Positions 1 to 10,610 of a stretch of DNA of 64,000 nt are shown one piece after another; position 1 is the first letter of the stretch; the number at the start of each line of letters is the position of its first letter. The DNA comes from Alloascoidea africana (taxonomy: Eukaryota; Ascomycota; Alloascoideomycetes; Alloascoideales; Alloascoideaceae), in NCBI GenBank assembly GCA_030581615.1, contig JAKTTT010000011.1:124001-188000 (forward strand), given 5' to 3'. A model generated the notes under the pieces. It was not told the DNA's origin. It saw only the letters and a program-made list of their open reading frames with translations, and ran no database searches. A program made the translations under genes and the position numbers.

Positions 1-942
1 CCCATCTGTAACTCCTCCAGGCGCACTAACTCTTGGACTTCCCTTGACCAAGCCATGCGAGTTAGTGGCATAAGAATCTCGTCTTCTGTCTGGAGAAACC
101 AAGTCCCCAAAGCCATCGGTAGGTAGATGAGGTGAACCATCCACACGTTTCGCATCAGAATCGCCAACATATTCCACACTATTCATGCTCGTGTTAGCGT
201 GAGAAGCCACGCTTCCAGTTCTTTGCCTCTTGATAATTTGTGACCTTTGCTCCTCGCTCATTTCGCTTGGTGGGGAAACTTCAACAACGGGATCGCTCAG
301 CAGTTCTCTAAGCGAAACAACCTGGGGAATAGTCCTCTTCAAAAACTTCAAGTTCTCATCCTCTTCAACGCAGGAGGCCAAGTCTCGATAATTTAACGTT
401 CGTCGGTTTTCGGGGTTTGTCTTTTTCATTGATTCTGTTGTAAAATGCTTGATGAAAAGCTCAGCTGCCACTGCAACAGACAGTATGGCAGAGTCAGAGG
501 CAGAGATAAAATCGGTGTGTGAGTTCATAATCTTCTTTACACGCGGCAACGATAGAGAAACAGAGGTATTTCCATGTACTGATGAAGATCCTTCTCTACC
601 ATCGTTTTGATTTGTCTTTTCATGCACCCCATTTCCGTTAGTGGTCGTAACTGATGGACTGCTCACAGCGATGGGTCCATGCTCAGCACTTGAAAGGTTA
701 AATTCACGAGCAGTAGTTGGTGAACTCATTTGCCCTTGCGGAATTGCTCCTGCTTCAAATATTGTACTGGTTGTTGGTCCCGTAGCTGAACCTGGAATAC
801 CTGTTTTAAACTTGCCCTGCTTTACCACGCTATCAGATCGTGGCGTTTTGGGCGACGTTATGTCTGATGCAATTTTCCGCTCCGGACTCTTTTCCAAGAG
901 TCTTGTGTCTTCATCCTCATCGATATCCATTGGCTTTACCAT
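1..942 (-). CDS. DPB3: DNA polymerase epsilon subunit Dpb3-like, histone fold (3' part outside window)
   Basis: The minus-strand frame is open from an ATG at 942 to the left edge (314 codons, no stop), so the C-terminus is missing. Residues about 128-206 form a CBF/NF-Y-type histone fold: the LPRVKKIM start, the AVAAELFIKHF helix, and the SCVEEDENLKFL third helix. This order matches Dpb3 of the polymerase epsilon holoenzyme, which pairs with Dpb4 to bind DNA at the fork and help silent-chromatin inheritance. A disordered N-terminal 125 residues and a Ser/Pro-rich C-terminal extension of at least 100 residues are longer than in the S. cerevisiae protein. The CHRAC/ISW2 histone-fold relative Dls1 is the main alternative. 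No in-frame ATG lies just upstream; an ATG 13 bases upstream is out of frame. Confidence 0.8.
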   Translation of the reverse strand, partial: MVKPMDIDEDEDTRLLEKSPERKIASDITSPKTPRSDSVVKQGKFKTGIPGSATGPTTSTIFEAGAIPQGQMSSPTTAREFNLSSAEHGPIAVSSPSVTTTNGNGVHEKTNQNDGREGSSSVHGNTSVSLSLPRVKKIMNSHTDFISASDSAILSVAVAAELFIKHFTTESMKKTNPENRRTLNYRDLASCVEEDENLKFLKRTIPQVVSLRELLSDPVVEVSPPSEMSEEQRSQIIKRQRTGSVASHANTSMNSVEYVGDSDAKRVDGSPHLPTDGFGDLVSPDRRRDSYATNSHGLVKGSPRVSAPGGVTDG

Positions 943-1230
943 TCTGCGTAACCATATAATGTAAAAGGGAAAAATACAGACTGAGAAGAATTACGCACAC
1001 TCCCAAGTTTTGCTTTCAGGATGAGCGAAACATCCAAACATCATAATACTAAATGTATTTACACGAATAACATGCGCTATATATACCAAGTTATATAAAC
1101 AAGACAAGAGGAAGATTGTTGAAAAAAAAAATGAAAGTGGTCATAATGTGAAAAAAATTAATAAAAAAGTTACAAAATCATTGTGCTTTCAAAATGAACT
1201 ACATCGACAATTCTAGTCATAAAATGTGGA

Positions 1231-4200
1231 TCAGTTAGAGCTTGAACTTGAACTTGAGCTATCAATAGCTGTCCATTTTAGAGGTTCTTGACTTGCGCTT
1301 TCCTTATCCTTATCGTCCTTCGAGTCGCTACCAAATAGAATATCTTTTGACGAAGTTGCAGGGGTTAGAGGACTTGAAATATTCACTGGAATGAAAGTCT
1401 TGGGCATTGAAACTCTTGAGAATCGGCTTCTGAGTCTCTGAGATAGGACAAACATGTCAATATGACTAGTAAGAGAAAATCTTCGGATGCAAGATATGTA
1501 ATGTCTAGCATCAAGTTGAATATCCAAGGGATCTTGAGTGTGACACCCAGGAGACATGCTTAGTCTGATTGAGTGTCTTTTGCCTCCTGTTTCAGCGTCT
1601 TCTGATTCATAAAGCTCAAAAACTATTTGCGAAAGGTAGTCCAATTCTGGGAGGGCATTTCTTGCAATTTTCATTGGAATACGCGACTCGTAAATCACAT
1701 TCAATAATGTGTAAATGTGTGATTCCTTGGTAAAATACATTATCGTCGAAGCTGCTTTCTGTTCCTTCATGTTGGTAATGTCTTGCAAAATTTGTTTTGC
1801 CAAAGGCAAGCTTGTAAGAAGGCCAATGTCAAGTTTTTCCGCATCCTCAATGCCATACTCTTGAGGACAAACAAAATCGAAAAGCACCTTTGCCAATCTA
1901 TATAGTTCACGCAATTTTCGAAGTGTTGGGGCATCAAAGGGAGAGCCACCCCGAATATCTTTGGCATTCACATTTGCGTGTCTATAATCTTTCAGCTTTG
2001 AGGAATTGTTAAGTACCCAACCCAGAGACCCAGCAGATGATCCAGAAGACGATAGCTCAAAATTATTCATTGCAAGCAAGTTGATTGGATACTGATCAAT
2101 TAGCCCCGGTAGCACAGCAGCATCCAGGATTTCTTCATCACTTTCAAATGTAGCGTCAGTAGCAAATATTTCTGTGAGAAATTTTCTGTTATGAAGGGCG
2201 TCATGCTTCATTGTATCGTAAAGCTCAGAGATCTTGGAAGGGTCTACTTTCTCCAAGCATGAAAACTCGGAAAACAGTTTATCCCATCTCTCCTTAAACA
2301 GAGCTGGATCCTCTCCACAGCACCAGTTAGACTGCAGCTCACTGACTTCTTTGACCTCAAAATTGTGCTCCACAACTCTATGCAAAAAGTTCATTAATTC
2401 GACCACTCTTTTGATAACAAAGTATGGTTCTGGCATTTTAGGTGGCCATGCAAACTGGCTTGGTGCTTCGGTGCCCTGTCTTAACAGAGGTTTTAGCTTC
2501 TTCTTGACCTTGTCCATCAAATCCTTGGCAGCATTACTGTCATCAAGCAAATCTTTGCGAACATGAAGAAAATCGTCTGGCACAGATTCTTGGCCCAAGA
2601 ACGCTCTTGTCCAAAGTTTTGCAGAGGCAATAACACGACGTTCAGAAGACGTAAACACTTTAACATCATCCAGGCCATCTTTATTAAGTAACAGCATGTC
2701 TTGACGCATTTGAATACCGAGATCGGTTGCCTGGTACATGGCAGAATGTGTAGGCTCACCACCCCACTTGATTATCAGTTGTACCTTCTCAACTTCTTTT
2801 GTAGTATCCTTAAGCTTCAATACAGGCTTCAGCTGAACCTTTGTTCCCGGAAAGTCCATCTTCTTCTCCAATGCCATTGCTAGTTGTGCCAATTTTGCAG
2901 GCTCTTCTGCATTTTGCGCCTCTGCTAGTCGTACAGTAGCAAGAACAACTTTGAGATCATTCTTGTCACGAATGATGACCTCTTCCATATGCCCATTTAA
3001 TAAATTGATAAACAAAGGACTCTTGAACGAAAATTTGAACTTTTGTTTTGGAGTTCGGTCGGCATGTCGAACAACATTGACTTGCCCTTTGAATACCCAT
3101 TTCTGACCCTTTTCTTCCGGTACAACTGGAGGTTCCAGCTTTCTCTGTTCATCTCTATCAACTTTGGCTTTCTTAAAGGTTTCGGAGAGGATCTTGGCAC
3201 AGTTATCGTAGTACTCTTGATTGTCTTTTACAAATGAGAATCCGTTCACATCAATTACAAAGCTCTGCCCGTTTACTCTCAACAAGTCGAATCCACAGAC
3301 CGTTTGGCCAAAAGTTCTTGCTACTCTTCTTGCCATAGTTTTTTCATCTTCTGCTAGCAGTGTAATGTACCTCACTTCTTTTCCATGTGTGTTTCGCCTG
3401 ACAATCCCATCAACAACAGGAGACTTGCGTGTCTCTGCATGGCAGTATGACAGGCCCACGGTATAGGCCTTGACATCTTCAAAGTTGTCTGTATTCATAA
3501 ACTGTTCATAAATATATGAACCGTTCATTCTTGGCGTAGAAATTGCAGGATCAAATTCACTAGATTTGTTGCCAACTTTGCGGAAAAGACGCCGGCCACC
3601 ACCACCATTTGCTTTTGGGTAGTAAATGTAAACATTGTGATCCTCTCCATCTACCGGCTTCTCAACAAATGGCTTTTTGAGAATTTTTCCTTCAACACAC
3701 AGAGTGTCCTCATCTATCATCTCCCATTTAGGTTCAGAAATAGGCTTAACGGTAATACCTCGTTCCAGAAGCTTCTTGCGCATAGCGTCATCAACCCTTG
3801 GACCGCCATCCCTGGAGATCTCCAGCCTGGTGGGCGTTGGCACCTTGTTGACCTCAAGGAGTTGGAGAACCAATCTGCGATCCCAGAGGACCTTCTGCAT
3901 GACAAGATCATTCAGTAAGTACGGCTTCCGCAAATTTGCGTACGCTATTGCCTTGTCCAGTGGGAAGCCGCGCGAGAAAAAACTGATCAAAAAGTCACAG
4001 GTCGGCCAGTTTTCGATTGCTAGAGTCAAATAGAATTTTGTCAGTCACATTTGCATTTGAGACAAGTCATTGGCCTTTTCCTTTGTGAGAGTATCCCTAC
4101 TCGTCCACTTCGAGCTGGATGGGATAGGCTTGATCTTCATCAACCAAAAAAGTGAAGCCAGAGCAAAAATTTCCTACCTTCGTCAAGAATAACCTTGTCG

Positions 4201-4547
4201 CCAAAAATTATTGTTTCAAACTCTCCATGCTCAATAAGTCTGCTCAGAATATGTCTCATGGGCTTGCTCAGGACCTTTGCGTCCATTGCGCAAACGCCAA
4301 TCTTTCCAATTTTCGGGCGGGAAGGTTGGCTTGAAGCTGAACTAACATGAGACTTTATGCTCGCACTGGATCCGTTTGCATGTAATAAAGGGGACTTGTC
4401 GAGGGTCTGTTTGAAAAAGGATGCCCCAGATGAGCTTCTCGGAGAAGAGGAGTACGACGCCGGCGAATCGAGTGGTTCCGGGAAGGGTCCGCTTCCGTTA
4501 CTGGCTCCATTCCCATGTTGGGCGCTTGAGGTTGGACTAGATGTCAT
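1231..4547 (-). CDS. VIP1: Inositol hexakisphosphate / diphosphoinositol pentakisphosphate kinase Vip1/Asp1
   Basis: Two exons, 4547-4178 and 4019-1231, joined across a 158-bp intron (donor GTAGGA, acceptor GACTCTAG). The junction restores the family run [15 protein letters not shown]; product 1052 aa, typical for the family. It is bifunctional: an N-terminal ATP-grasp kinase phosphorylates IP6/IP7 at position 1, and a C-terminal histidine-acid-phosphatase-like domain removes phosphates. Visible marks are IGVCAMDAK at the domain start, the ATP-grasp [10 protein letters not shown] near residue 377, and [10 protein letters not shown] near residue 441. The first ~85 residues are Ser/Pro-rich. 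In yeasts the products feed the phosphate (PHO) response; Asp1 also affects microtubules and dimorphism. The acidic/Ser tail ends in a run of serines. The exon 2 frame alone would give a false 932-aa start, so the spliced model is preferred. Confidence 0.95.
4020..4177 (-). other. VIP1 intron
   Basis: Minus-strand GT at 4177-4176 and AG at 4021-4020. The branch-like CTGAC lies about 25 bases before the acceptor. Phase 1; removing it fuses two parts of the conserved Vip1 kinase N-terminal domain. Confidence 0.9.
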
Positions 4548-4692
4548 GATCAGTGATATATGTATGAGCGATATGAATGCTATATATACAGAAGGGATAA
4601 AAAGAAAGAAAAAGAGTGGGAAGTAAAAAAGTATGCAACAGATCTAAGTAAAGATTGAGTACAGAAGCAAAAGCAAAAAAATAGTAGGCACG

Positions 4693-4728
4693 TTTTATAA
4701 ACCAAAACGGAATAATTTGTGTCACGTG
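4693..4728 (-). promoter_or_regulatory. VIP1 promoter: TATA box plus CACGTG
   Basis: On the minus strand TATAAAA lies at 4699-4693, about 150 bp upstream of the VIP1 ATG. A CACGTG palindrome (TCACGTGC context) at 4723-4728 sits about 24 bp further upstream. CACGTG is the core bound by Pho4 and Cbf1 family bHLH factors. Which factor acts here is unknown. Confidence 0.5.
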
Positions 4729-5057
4729 CCCAGATAAGCGGCATTGCAAAAAAACGGTCAAAGAGATGCTGACAGCTTTCTTAATAAGCTGGTGTTTTAG
4801 TTAGAATCGCGGCGAACATGTGCTGAAGTCTGGAAATCTTGTTGATAAGATTTGAAGGCATTTCACCCTCTAGAAATTCGTGATTCATGCTCCTTAGTCA
4901 ATAATCACACTGCGGCATGACTGTGCGCTGTAACAGGCATGGCGACTGGAACGAAGGAGATGAGATATTGCTCAGTCTACCTTTATTCCGTGGCTCTTAT
5001 TATCTTCTCAAACGGCTCAGGTCTTCGTCTCGCCAGAACCTTTCACCGTTCCGTCCA
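4729..5057. other. Intergenic, VIP1 upstream / DPH3 3' flank
   Basis: No supported gene. A 197-codon plus-strand ORF starting at 4917 runs antisense through DPH3 and is judged spurious. Confidence 0.6.
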
Positions 5058-5267
5058 TCACTGGTCTTCATACTCTTTGAGATCATCTGGATCAAAAATG
5101 ACTTGGATCATAAGAGAACAGCTAGGGCAAACTGCAACTTCTTCTCCGTCAATCAAATCATCAAGTCCAATTTGAAACTTATCTCCACATGGGCAGGGAT
5201 ATGTAAAGAGCCGCATATCCGGATCATATGTCATGTCCTCTATTTCAATCTGATCGTAATAAGACAT
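5058..5267 (-). CDS. DPH3: Diphthamide biosynthesis protein 3 / Kti11, CSL zinc finger
   Basis: A 69-aa protein starting MSYYDQIEIED, with the CSL zinc-finger cysteines in TYPCPCGD and AVCPSCS (two CxC/CxxC-type pairs), which bind Fe or Zn. Dph3 is the electron donor for the Dph1-Dph2 radical step of diphthamide synthesis on eEF2. It also serves Elongator-dependent tRNA wobble modification (as Kti11). The start is placed at the second in-frame ATG (5267) because family proteins begin MSxYDxIEIEDM; an upstream ATG at 5288 would add seven residues. The C-terminus (DDLKEYEDQ) is short compared with the 82-aa yeast protein but complete through the fold. The gene is divergent from the hydrolase gene at 5588, and the shared 320-bp region holds a CACGTG at 5352-5357. 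Confidence 0.93.
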   Translation of the reverse strand: MSYYDQIEIEDMTYDPDMRLFTYPCPCGDKFQIGLDDLIDGEEVAVCPSCSLMIQVIFDPDDLKEYEDQ

Positions 5268-5587
5268 TTTCCATTTGAAAGATGGCAAATCTTTAAAGTA
5301 GAGAAGCCAACCGCTCCCCAGTTAGCAAAAAAAATCTTGAAAATCATTGTCCACGTGACATTTATTAAGCCGGGTAACATATCTCCTCATCTTCCTATAT
5401 TGCTGACTGTATGCTATTATCTGATGGCAGAATGTATGGAACTTGAGGAAATATCGGAGTATTGTTTTTATACAATAAGGCAATTCTCCTTGGCAATACT
5501 TGTTAACTAGAACTTTGCTGATCAAGACCTTATTTTAAAAATAAGCTTAAAAAGTCATCAGCAAAGTAACTGGCAATACTAGTTGCG

Positions 5588-6955
5588 ATGGAACAGACAA
5601 ATATGGCATCTTCTCTAGCCACCAGGGCCGCTGGCAGCTCTTCCGTCCTCAAGGCAAACATGGCAAACGAATCCATAGATACAATACCTATTGTGGAAGA
5701 AGAGAATCCCGATCCTGTTAAAGCAAAGGGCCCAGAAAGAAAATCGCTTACCTATAGAGAATCATTTAAAGTATGGACTACTGGGACTAGTTATGAAGAA
5801 GCAGAGCGTGCTGTCCTAAGTTTGTCTCCTTTTTACCCCCAGTCAGACGGCAAGAGAAAAGCCAGAGTCGAACATGTTGATATCGGGAATAATAGACACA
5901 TTAACGAATTTATGATAGAGCATGTTGCTTCTAGTCAAAGCAACATAAAAAACTTTGATAAGCATTTGGTTGTTCTACACGGGTATGGTGCTTCCCTGGG
6001 GCTGTTTTACCGAAATTTTGATGGACTTTCCTCTGTTCCTGGAATCACTGTACATTTTCTAGATATGTATGGATTTGGGAATTCTTCAAGGCCAAAGTTC
6101 AATGTCAAGGGCAAGACACAATATGAAATAGTAAGCAAAACTGAGAATTGGTTTTTGGAACCGTTAGAGGATTGGCGAAAAGCACGAGGCTTGAACTCTT
6201 TCATTTTAATGGGCCATTCTATGGGCGGTTATCTTGCATGCATTTATGCCCTTCGGTTTCCTGAAAGAGTCGAAAAGTTGATTTTGGTTTCTCCGGTAGG
6301 CGTGGAGCGAACGGCGTATTCAAAAGAGTTAGAAAACGAGCTTGAGATAAACACAAAAAACCTCAAAAAAAGGTCAGCTCCCGGTTCAGAAGAGCAAATT
6401 ATCCCGAAAGAAATGCTTCTAGAGCCAAGTGGTGATGAGAACAAAATTCAAGGCCCTGAGGTTCGGCAACACACGACGATGAGTGGCTTAGTAGAGTTTT
6501 TATGGACAAAGCATTTCAATCCGTTTTCTCTTGTAAGAGCTTGTGGCCCAGTTGGACCACGAATGATTTCGTATTGGTCAGTGCGCCGATTTTCAAAAGT
6601 GCTAATGGAAAGCGAATTCGATATCTTAAATCTCTACTGCTATAAGAATATGACTGGGAAGGGATCTGGAGATTCTGCGATTACTTATTTGCTAGCCCCT
6701 GGGGCAGTTGCAAAGTTCCCGCTGGTCGATCGAATATTAGACCTTCAATGCCCGAGCATTTGGGTATATGGCTCAAACGATTGGATGAGCAGAGATGCCG
6801 GTAAAGAAGCAACTAACTGGATAAATCAGAATCTGCCTGAGGAAAAGAAGGCAAGGCTGGAGATTGTCCAAGATGCGGGTCATCATGTCTATTTGGATAA
6901 CGCCAAAGACTTTGATTCGCTTGTTCTGGAGTTTATGGGGTGTCCTAGAAGCTAG
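5588..6955 (+). CDS. Alpha/beta hydrolase of the CGI-58/ABHD5, Cld1/Ict1/Ecm18 family
   Basis: 455 aa, single exon. The alpha/beta-hydrolase core has the oxyanion-hole LHGYGAS near residue 130, the nucleophile elbow GHSMGG at 209-214 (Ser211), and a C-terminal DAGHHVYLDN that carries both the catalytic His and the HX4D motif of the ABHD4/ABHD5 acyltransferase/phospholipase subfamily. Fungal relatives are Cld1 (mitochondrial cardiolipin deacylase), Ict1 (lysophosphatidate acyltransferase) and Ecm18. The N-terminus (ATRAAGSSS) is Ser/Ala/Arg-bearing and could target mitochondria, but I cannot separate Cld1 from Ict1 function by eye. The first ATG is used; a second at codon 6 is equally plausible. 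Confidence 0.9.
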   Translation: MEQTNMASSLATRAAGSSSVLKANMANESIDTIPIVEEENPDPVKAKGPERKSLTYRESFKVWTTGTSYEEAERAVLSLSPFYPQSDGKRKARVEHVDIGNNRHINEFMIEHVASSQSNIKNFDKHLVVLHGYGASLGLFYRNFDGLSSVPGITVHFLDMYGFGNSSRPKFNVKGKTQYEIVSKTENWFLEPLEDWRKARGLNSFILMGHSMGGYLACIYALRFPERVEKLILVSPVGVERTAYSKELENELEINTKNLKKRSAPGSEEQIIPKEMLLEPSGDENKIQGPEVRQHTTMSGLVEFLWTKHFNPFSLVRACGPVGPRMISYWSVRRFSKVLMESEFDILNLYCYKNMTGKGSGDSAITYLLAPGAVAKFPLVDRILDLQCPSIWVYGSNDWMSRDAGKEATNWINQNLPEEKKARLEIVQDAGHHVYLDNAKDFDSLVLEFMGCPRS

Positions 6956-7305
6956 ACATAGTATTTAGATTGAATCTCGTCTCTCATATTGAATCATAAA
7001 CCAGTTTGATCTGACCCAATGCCAACAGCATTTGCTCTCCTATCTAGGGTTACCCCGCCTTGTACCACCTCGCTACTTCTCCTTCAAGACCATAGGGGTG
7101 ACGACCACAAAAAAGTAATCCAAGGCCAAAGAAAAGGAGCCTACTACCGAAACAGCTAATCAGATTGCCTATCTTTTAGTTGAATTTAGCGATTCATTTG
7201 TCTAGTTCAGTTATTTTTAACGGGAATTGGTTTTTTGGCTTAAAATTTTGATTCCGAAACAAACGAAAACGCACAAATTTACTACTATTGTGAATGACAG
7301 GTGTT
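6956..7305. other. Intergenic between hydrolase and DUF2433 gene
   Basis: Hydrolase 3' flank and the presumed DUF2433 promoter. AT-rich with no supported coding frame. Confidence 0.5.
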
Positions 7306-9626
7306 ATGGCGCCAAGTGCAATTTATGGAGAACAGTCTTTTGTATGTTTTTTATTGTTCCTGATTTGAAGAAGGAATCGGCTATTTTGTTCATTAGTGTT
7401 GGGAAATGTTTACTGTGATTGATGGAACAACTCCATGTCTCGACTGTTTACCCACTGAGACCAACAGATGATGTACAGATCAGAAACTAACACAATCCAT
7501 AGAACGGTGCTCCTCATGTTCTTAAAACTCATGGAATAAGAATTCTATGTATTGCTGAAATCAGAGGTATGCATTTCCACGTTTTCAAGTGAAAAGAAAC
7601 AGGCTATCCTTTGTTGTGGTATCGTGAGCTGTTACTAAGTGCTGTCGGATTCTCTTCATAAAATACAGGCCAGCTTTCAAAGTTGAATAGTCTCGCAAAG
7701 GAGCATAATTCCTCGTGTATCATTCATACAGGAAATTTTGGTTTTCTAGATGAACAAAGTGTGAGTCGTATCAGCGATGTTTACTTGAAGCATATTGCGG
7801 CTTTCTCGACGCTGTTGGACCAGGAGACATCCTTGAAAATTAGAGCCCTTCCAAATCTACGTGAGGAAAAAGAAGAGGACGTGAACAATGATCACGGCTC
7901 AAATTCAGAAGAAACAAGCGAACTCAAACAGTTGCTCCATGGAAAAGTTTTATCTGAATTGCCTGACTTTATATCAGGAGAGAAAGAATTAACAGTTCCT
8001 GTTTATACAATTTATGGCATTGCTGAGGATTCTGTTGTTGTGAATAGATTCAGAAATGGAACCTATAGTATTAAAAATCTTCACATCATTGATGAGACTA
8101 ATATAGAGACCATCACGACTCCGGATGATCTCAGGATTAGTTTGTTTGGGCTGGGTGGAACATGGCTAACCCACAAACTATTTGACCATGGCAGGGGAGA
8201 TTACCAAGAGAACAGCAAAGCAAAGTCTATTGCAGCAGCGGGGAATCCGGGGAATATGTGGATAACCGCTTTGCAAATTGGTCAGTTGATCCAAACAGTA
8301 GAGGCTACATATTCGGATGAAGATGTTCGTATTTTCATTACTCACCCTTCGCCTGCGAGGGAGGGACTGCTGAGTCAGTTGGCTGTGTTTTTAAGGGCTG
8401 ACTATACGATATCCAACAGTCTTCACTTCATATATCCGAGCAGTTATAATGAGTTCAGTATCACACCAAACTTTGATCGATACAAATTGAAACTAAGCGA
8501 TGCTAGAGCTCACTTTGCTGGCATTTGGAGAACTGTGAAACCACAAGTTGTAGGTTTAGTCCAACACGAGCAGCAGCTGAAAAAGCTATTATCACTGGCG
8601 CTAGATGCAATTGACAAAACTCCAACGTTGAACCTAAACTCGATTGAACCGCTTACTTTGGACGACGATTCCCCAGCTTTATCAGCATCGAAGGTGAATC
8701 ATCAGCCACAGCAGTTGGATAACCATTACATTGCATTTCAAAATTTATGGCATTTCAACCTTGGAGATGTCCAGAGTTCTTCGCTACTGCTGAACGTTGC
8801 CGGCGGAAAGTTTAAGATGGAGTTGCACTCTGAAGGGTTTGACTTCAATTTTAGAAAAGATTCAGCTGGAAGCTTTGCCGGCTCTACTACATCAGCTAGT
8901 GCTGTTACCACTGGCACTTCTTCTTCCGGGTCGTCAAATTCTCAACAGCCTCCATCTGGGCCTGCCGCTACATCTGGAGCTTCTGGAAATGGCCAAATAA
9001 CGGTACCGCCGACTAACTACGCTGAGGCAGCAAAATCGAGCATGGGCTCTGGTCACCGTGCTGCACCATCGGCAAGCGCTAGTACTACTTCCAAACTTTC
9101 AGAAATTGGCGATAAGAGATCAGAGTTTAGAAGAAGTTTGGAGATTGAGGGTCCAACCGGGCCAAGACAGCACAAAGATCATTCTTCCGATCGAACGGGA
9201 TCTAGAGATTCTTCCGCTGGACTTTCGACATTCAAGAAATCTGCGCGTCCAGGAGTATGGGTTTCTAATGCGAATAATCTAACTGGTGTTGATGAGACCA
9301 AGCATGAGCAGATCAAGCAATATTTTGATGAGAAAGATCGCACGAACATTGTCGAGGTGGATATCAAGTCTACAAACTCGCTTACGGGTCCTTCTCGCAA
9401 GTTCGCTCTTGTATATTTTAACAATGATGAGAATGCACAGGAAGCATTACGCAGCATCGATATGGTCAAGGCCGAGAAGGCTACTATTTTGGAAGATCGT
9501 GCGAGGCCCAAGATTTCCGGACGTGTTGGCCGTGGAGCAGCTCTTCGTGGTCCTTATTCGTCATCTTCATCCTCCCGAGGTGGTGGTGGAAGAGGTTCAT
9601 ATCGTGGTGGAAAGAGAATGAGCTAA
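7306..9626 (+). CDS. DUF2433 metallophosphatase-like protein with RRM-like and RGG tail
   Basis: Three exons by phase and splice signals: 7306-7341, 7503-7566 and 7669-9626, giving 685 aa. Introns use GTATGT/GTATGC donors, with ACTAACAC and TTACTAAG branch sites. The spliced N-terminus reads RILCIAEIRGQLSKLN then SCIIHTGNFGF, the start of the fungal DUF2433 domain, which resembles a metallophosphoesterase fold. The domain continues through LFGLGGTWLTHKLF and ends near residue 340. A Ser/Thr/Gly/Gln-rich linker follows. Residues about 560-645 look like an RRM-type beta-alpha-beta unit (GVWVSNANNLTG...KFALVYFN), and the tail carries RGGGGRG and SYRGG motifs typical of RNA-binding proteins. The biochemical role of the family is not established. 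The exon 3 frame alone begins at a TTG, showing the ATG is upstream. Confidence 0.82.
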
Positions 9627-10610
9627 GCTTGTCTGAGGCTATGTTTGGATTTTATTTCATGATGTTAGTTCTAATTCTGTAGTACATTTATCGATATATA
9701 TTGGTTTGAGACTTCATTAAAAGAAATGTTTCGCCAAATCAAGATAGTAGAAGATAATAGAATATCCTCAGAGAAAAGGTCAATGGCTGTCTGCGCCGGT
9801 TGCATTCTTTCCATGTTAGATAGGTATCATTAGTATTTTTTTTGTGAACTTTGAGATAGCGTCGGTTTCTACATTCCATTACTTCATTGGTAACGAAGGT
9901 CTCTAATTAGCTTGTAAAGTCTATAAGCAGTCTCCACTCGCTACAGTTCAAGAAAGTACGATGTCTATGTTGGGTTTGGGTAAAGCCTCTAGATAAATGG
10001 TCCCCCATACGAATTGAAGGAGAGCCGGTTATTATTGTTTTTACGATATTGTTTGCTGCGAATTAAGTAGCGCGTCCCTTTTGGTGATTATGTCAAATTC
10101 CTGAGGAGTGTTGAGGCGGTTAGCAGGTTAGGATCAGTCGGTGAGTTTTTCTTGATATTTCCTCATGATACCTTATTGAAGATGTACAGTCGCAACACTA
10201 GAAAAATTGAATGAAATTTAGTTTTTTGTTATAAGTTGGTGTTTGATCTGAGTTTTATCTGGCTTTAATGTTTCAAGTTGAACTTTAGCTGTACTTCTAT
10301 CAATATTTTATTACAAGCATAATACGCGCCAGATTCAACCCCGCCATTCCAAAAGATCAATTGATTAGCTATGGTGGTTGGCTTCTACACAGTCTTTGTT
10401 CGTTACTTGCAATTTGGTTTGATATCATATGTCGTATATTTCAGTCTGAGTAATTTTCAGCACACAAAGCTAAAAGATGTCGCTGACTAACGTCTTATAT
10501 CAGTCTTCTCAGCAAGAAAAAAAAAATTCCTTTGGATAGAAAAAAAAATCCTTCTTCTTCACAACTACCATCATCTATTCCCACTTTTCCACTAGCATCC
10601 CTCAAGCAAG
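9627..10610. other. Intergenic, 984 bp
   Basis: DUF2433 3' flank and NOG1 promoter. Poly-A and pyrimidine tracts lie just before the NOG1 ATG. No coding frame or RNA gene recognised. Confidence 0.5.

Noticed and set aside
641-964. Plus-strand 107-codon ORF
   Set aside because: It is antisense to the DPB3 histone-fold gene, starts from a non-ATG codon and has no recognisable content.
4917-5510. 197-codon plus-strand ORF over DPH3
   Set aside because: Antisense to a clear conserved gene; composition is random-looking. No domain.
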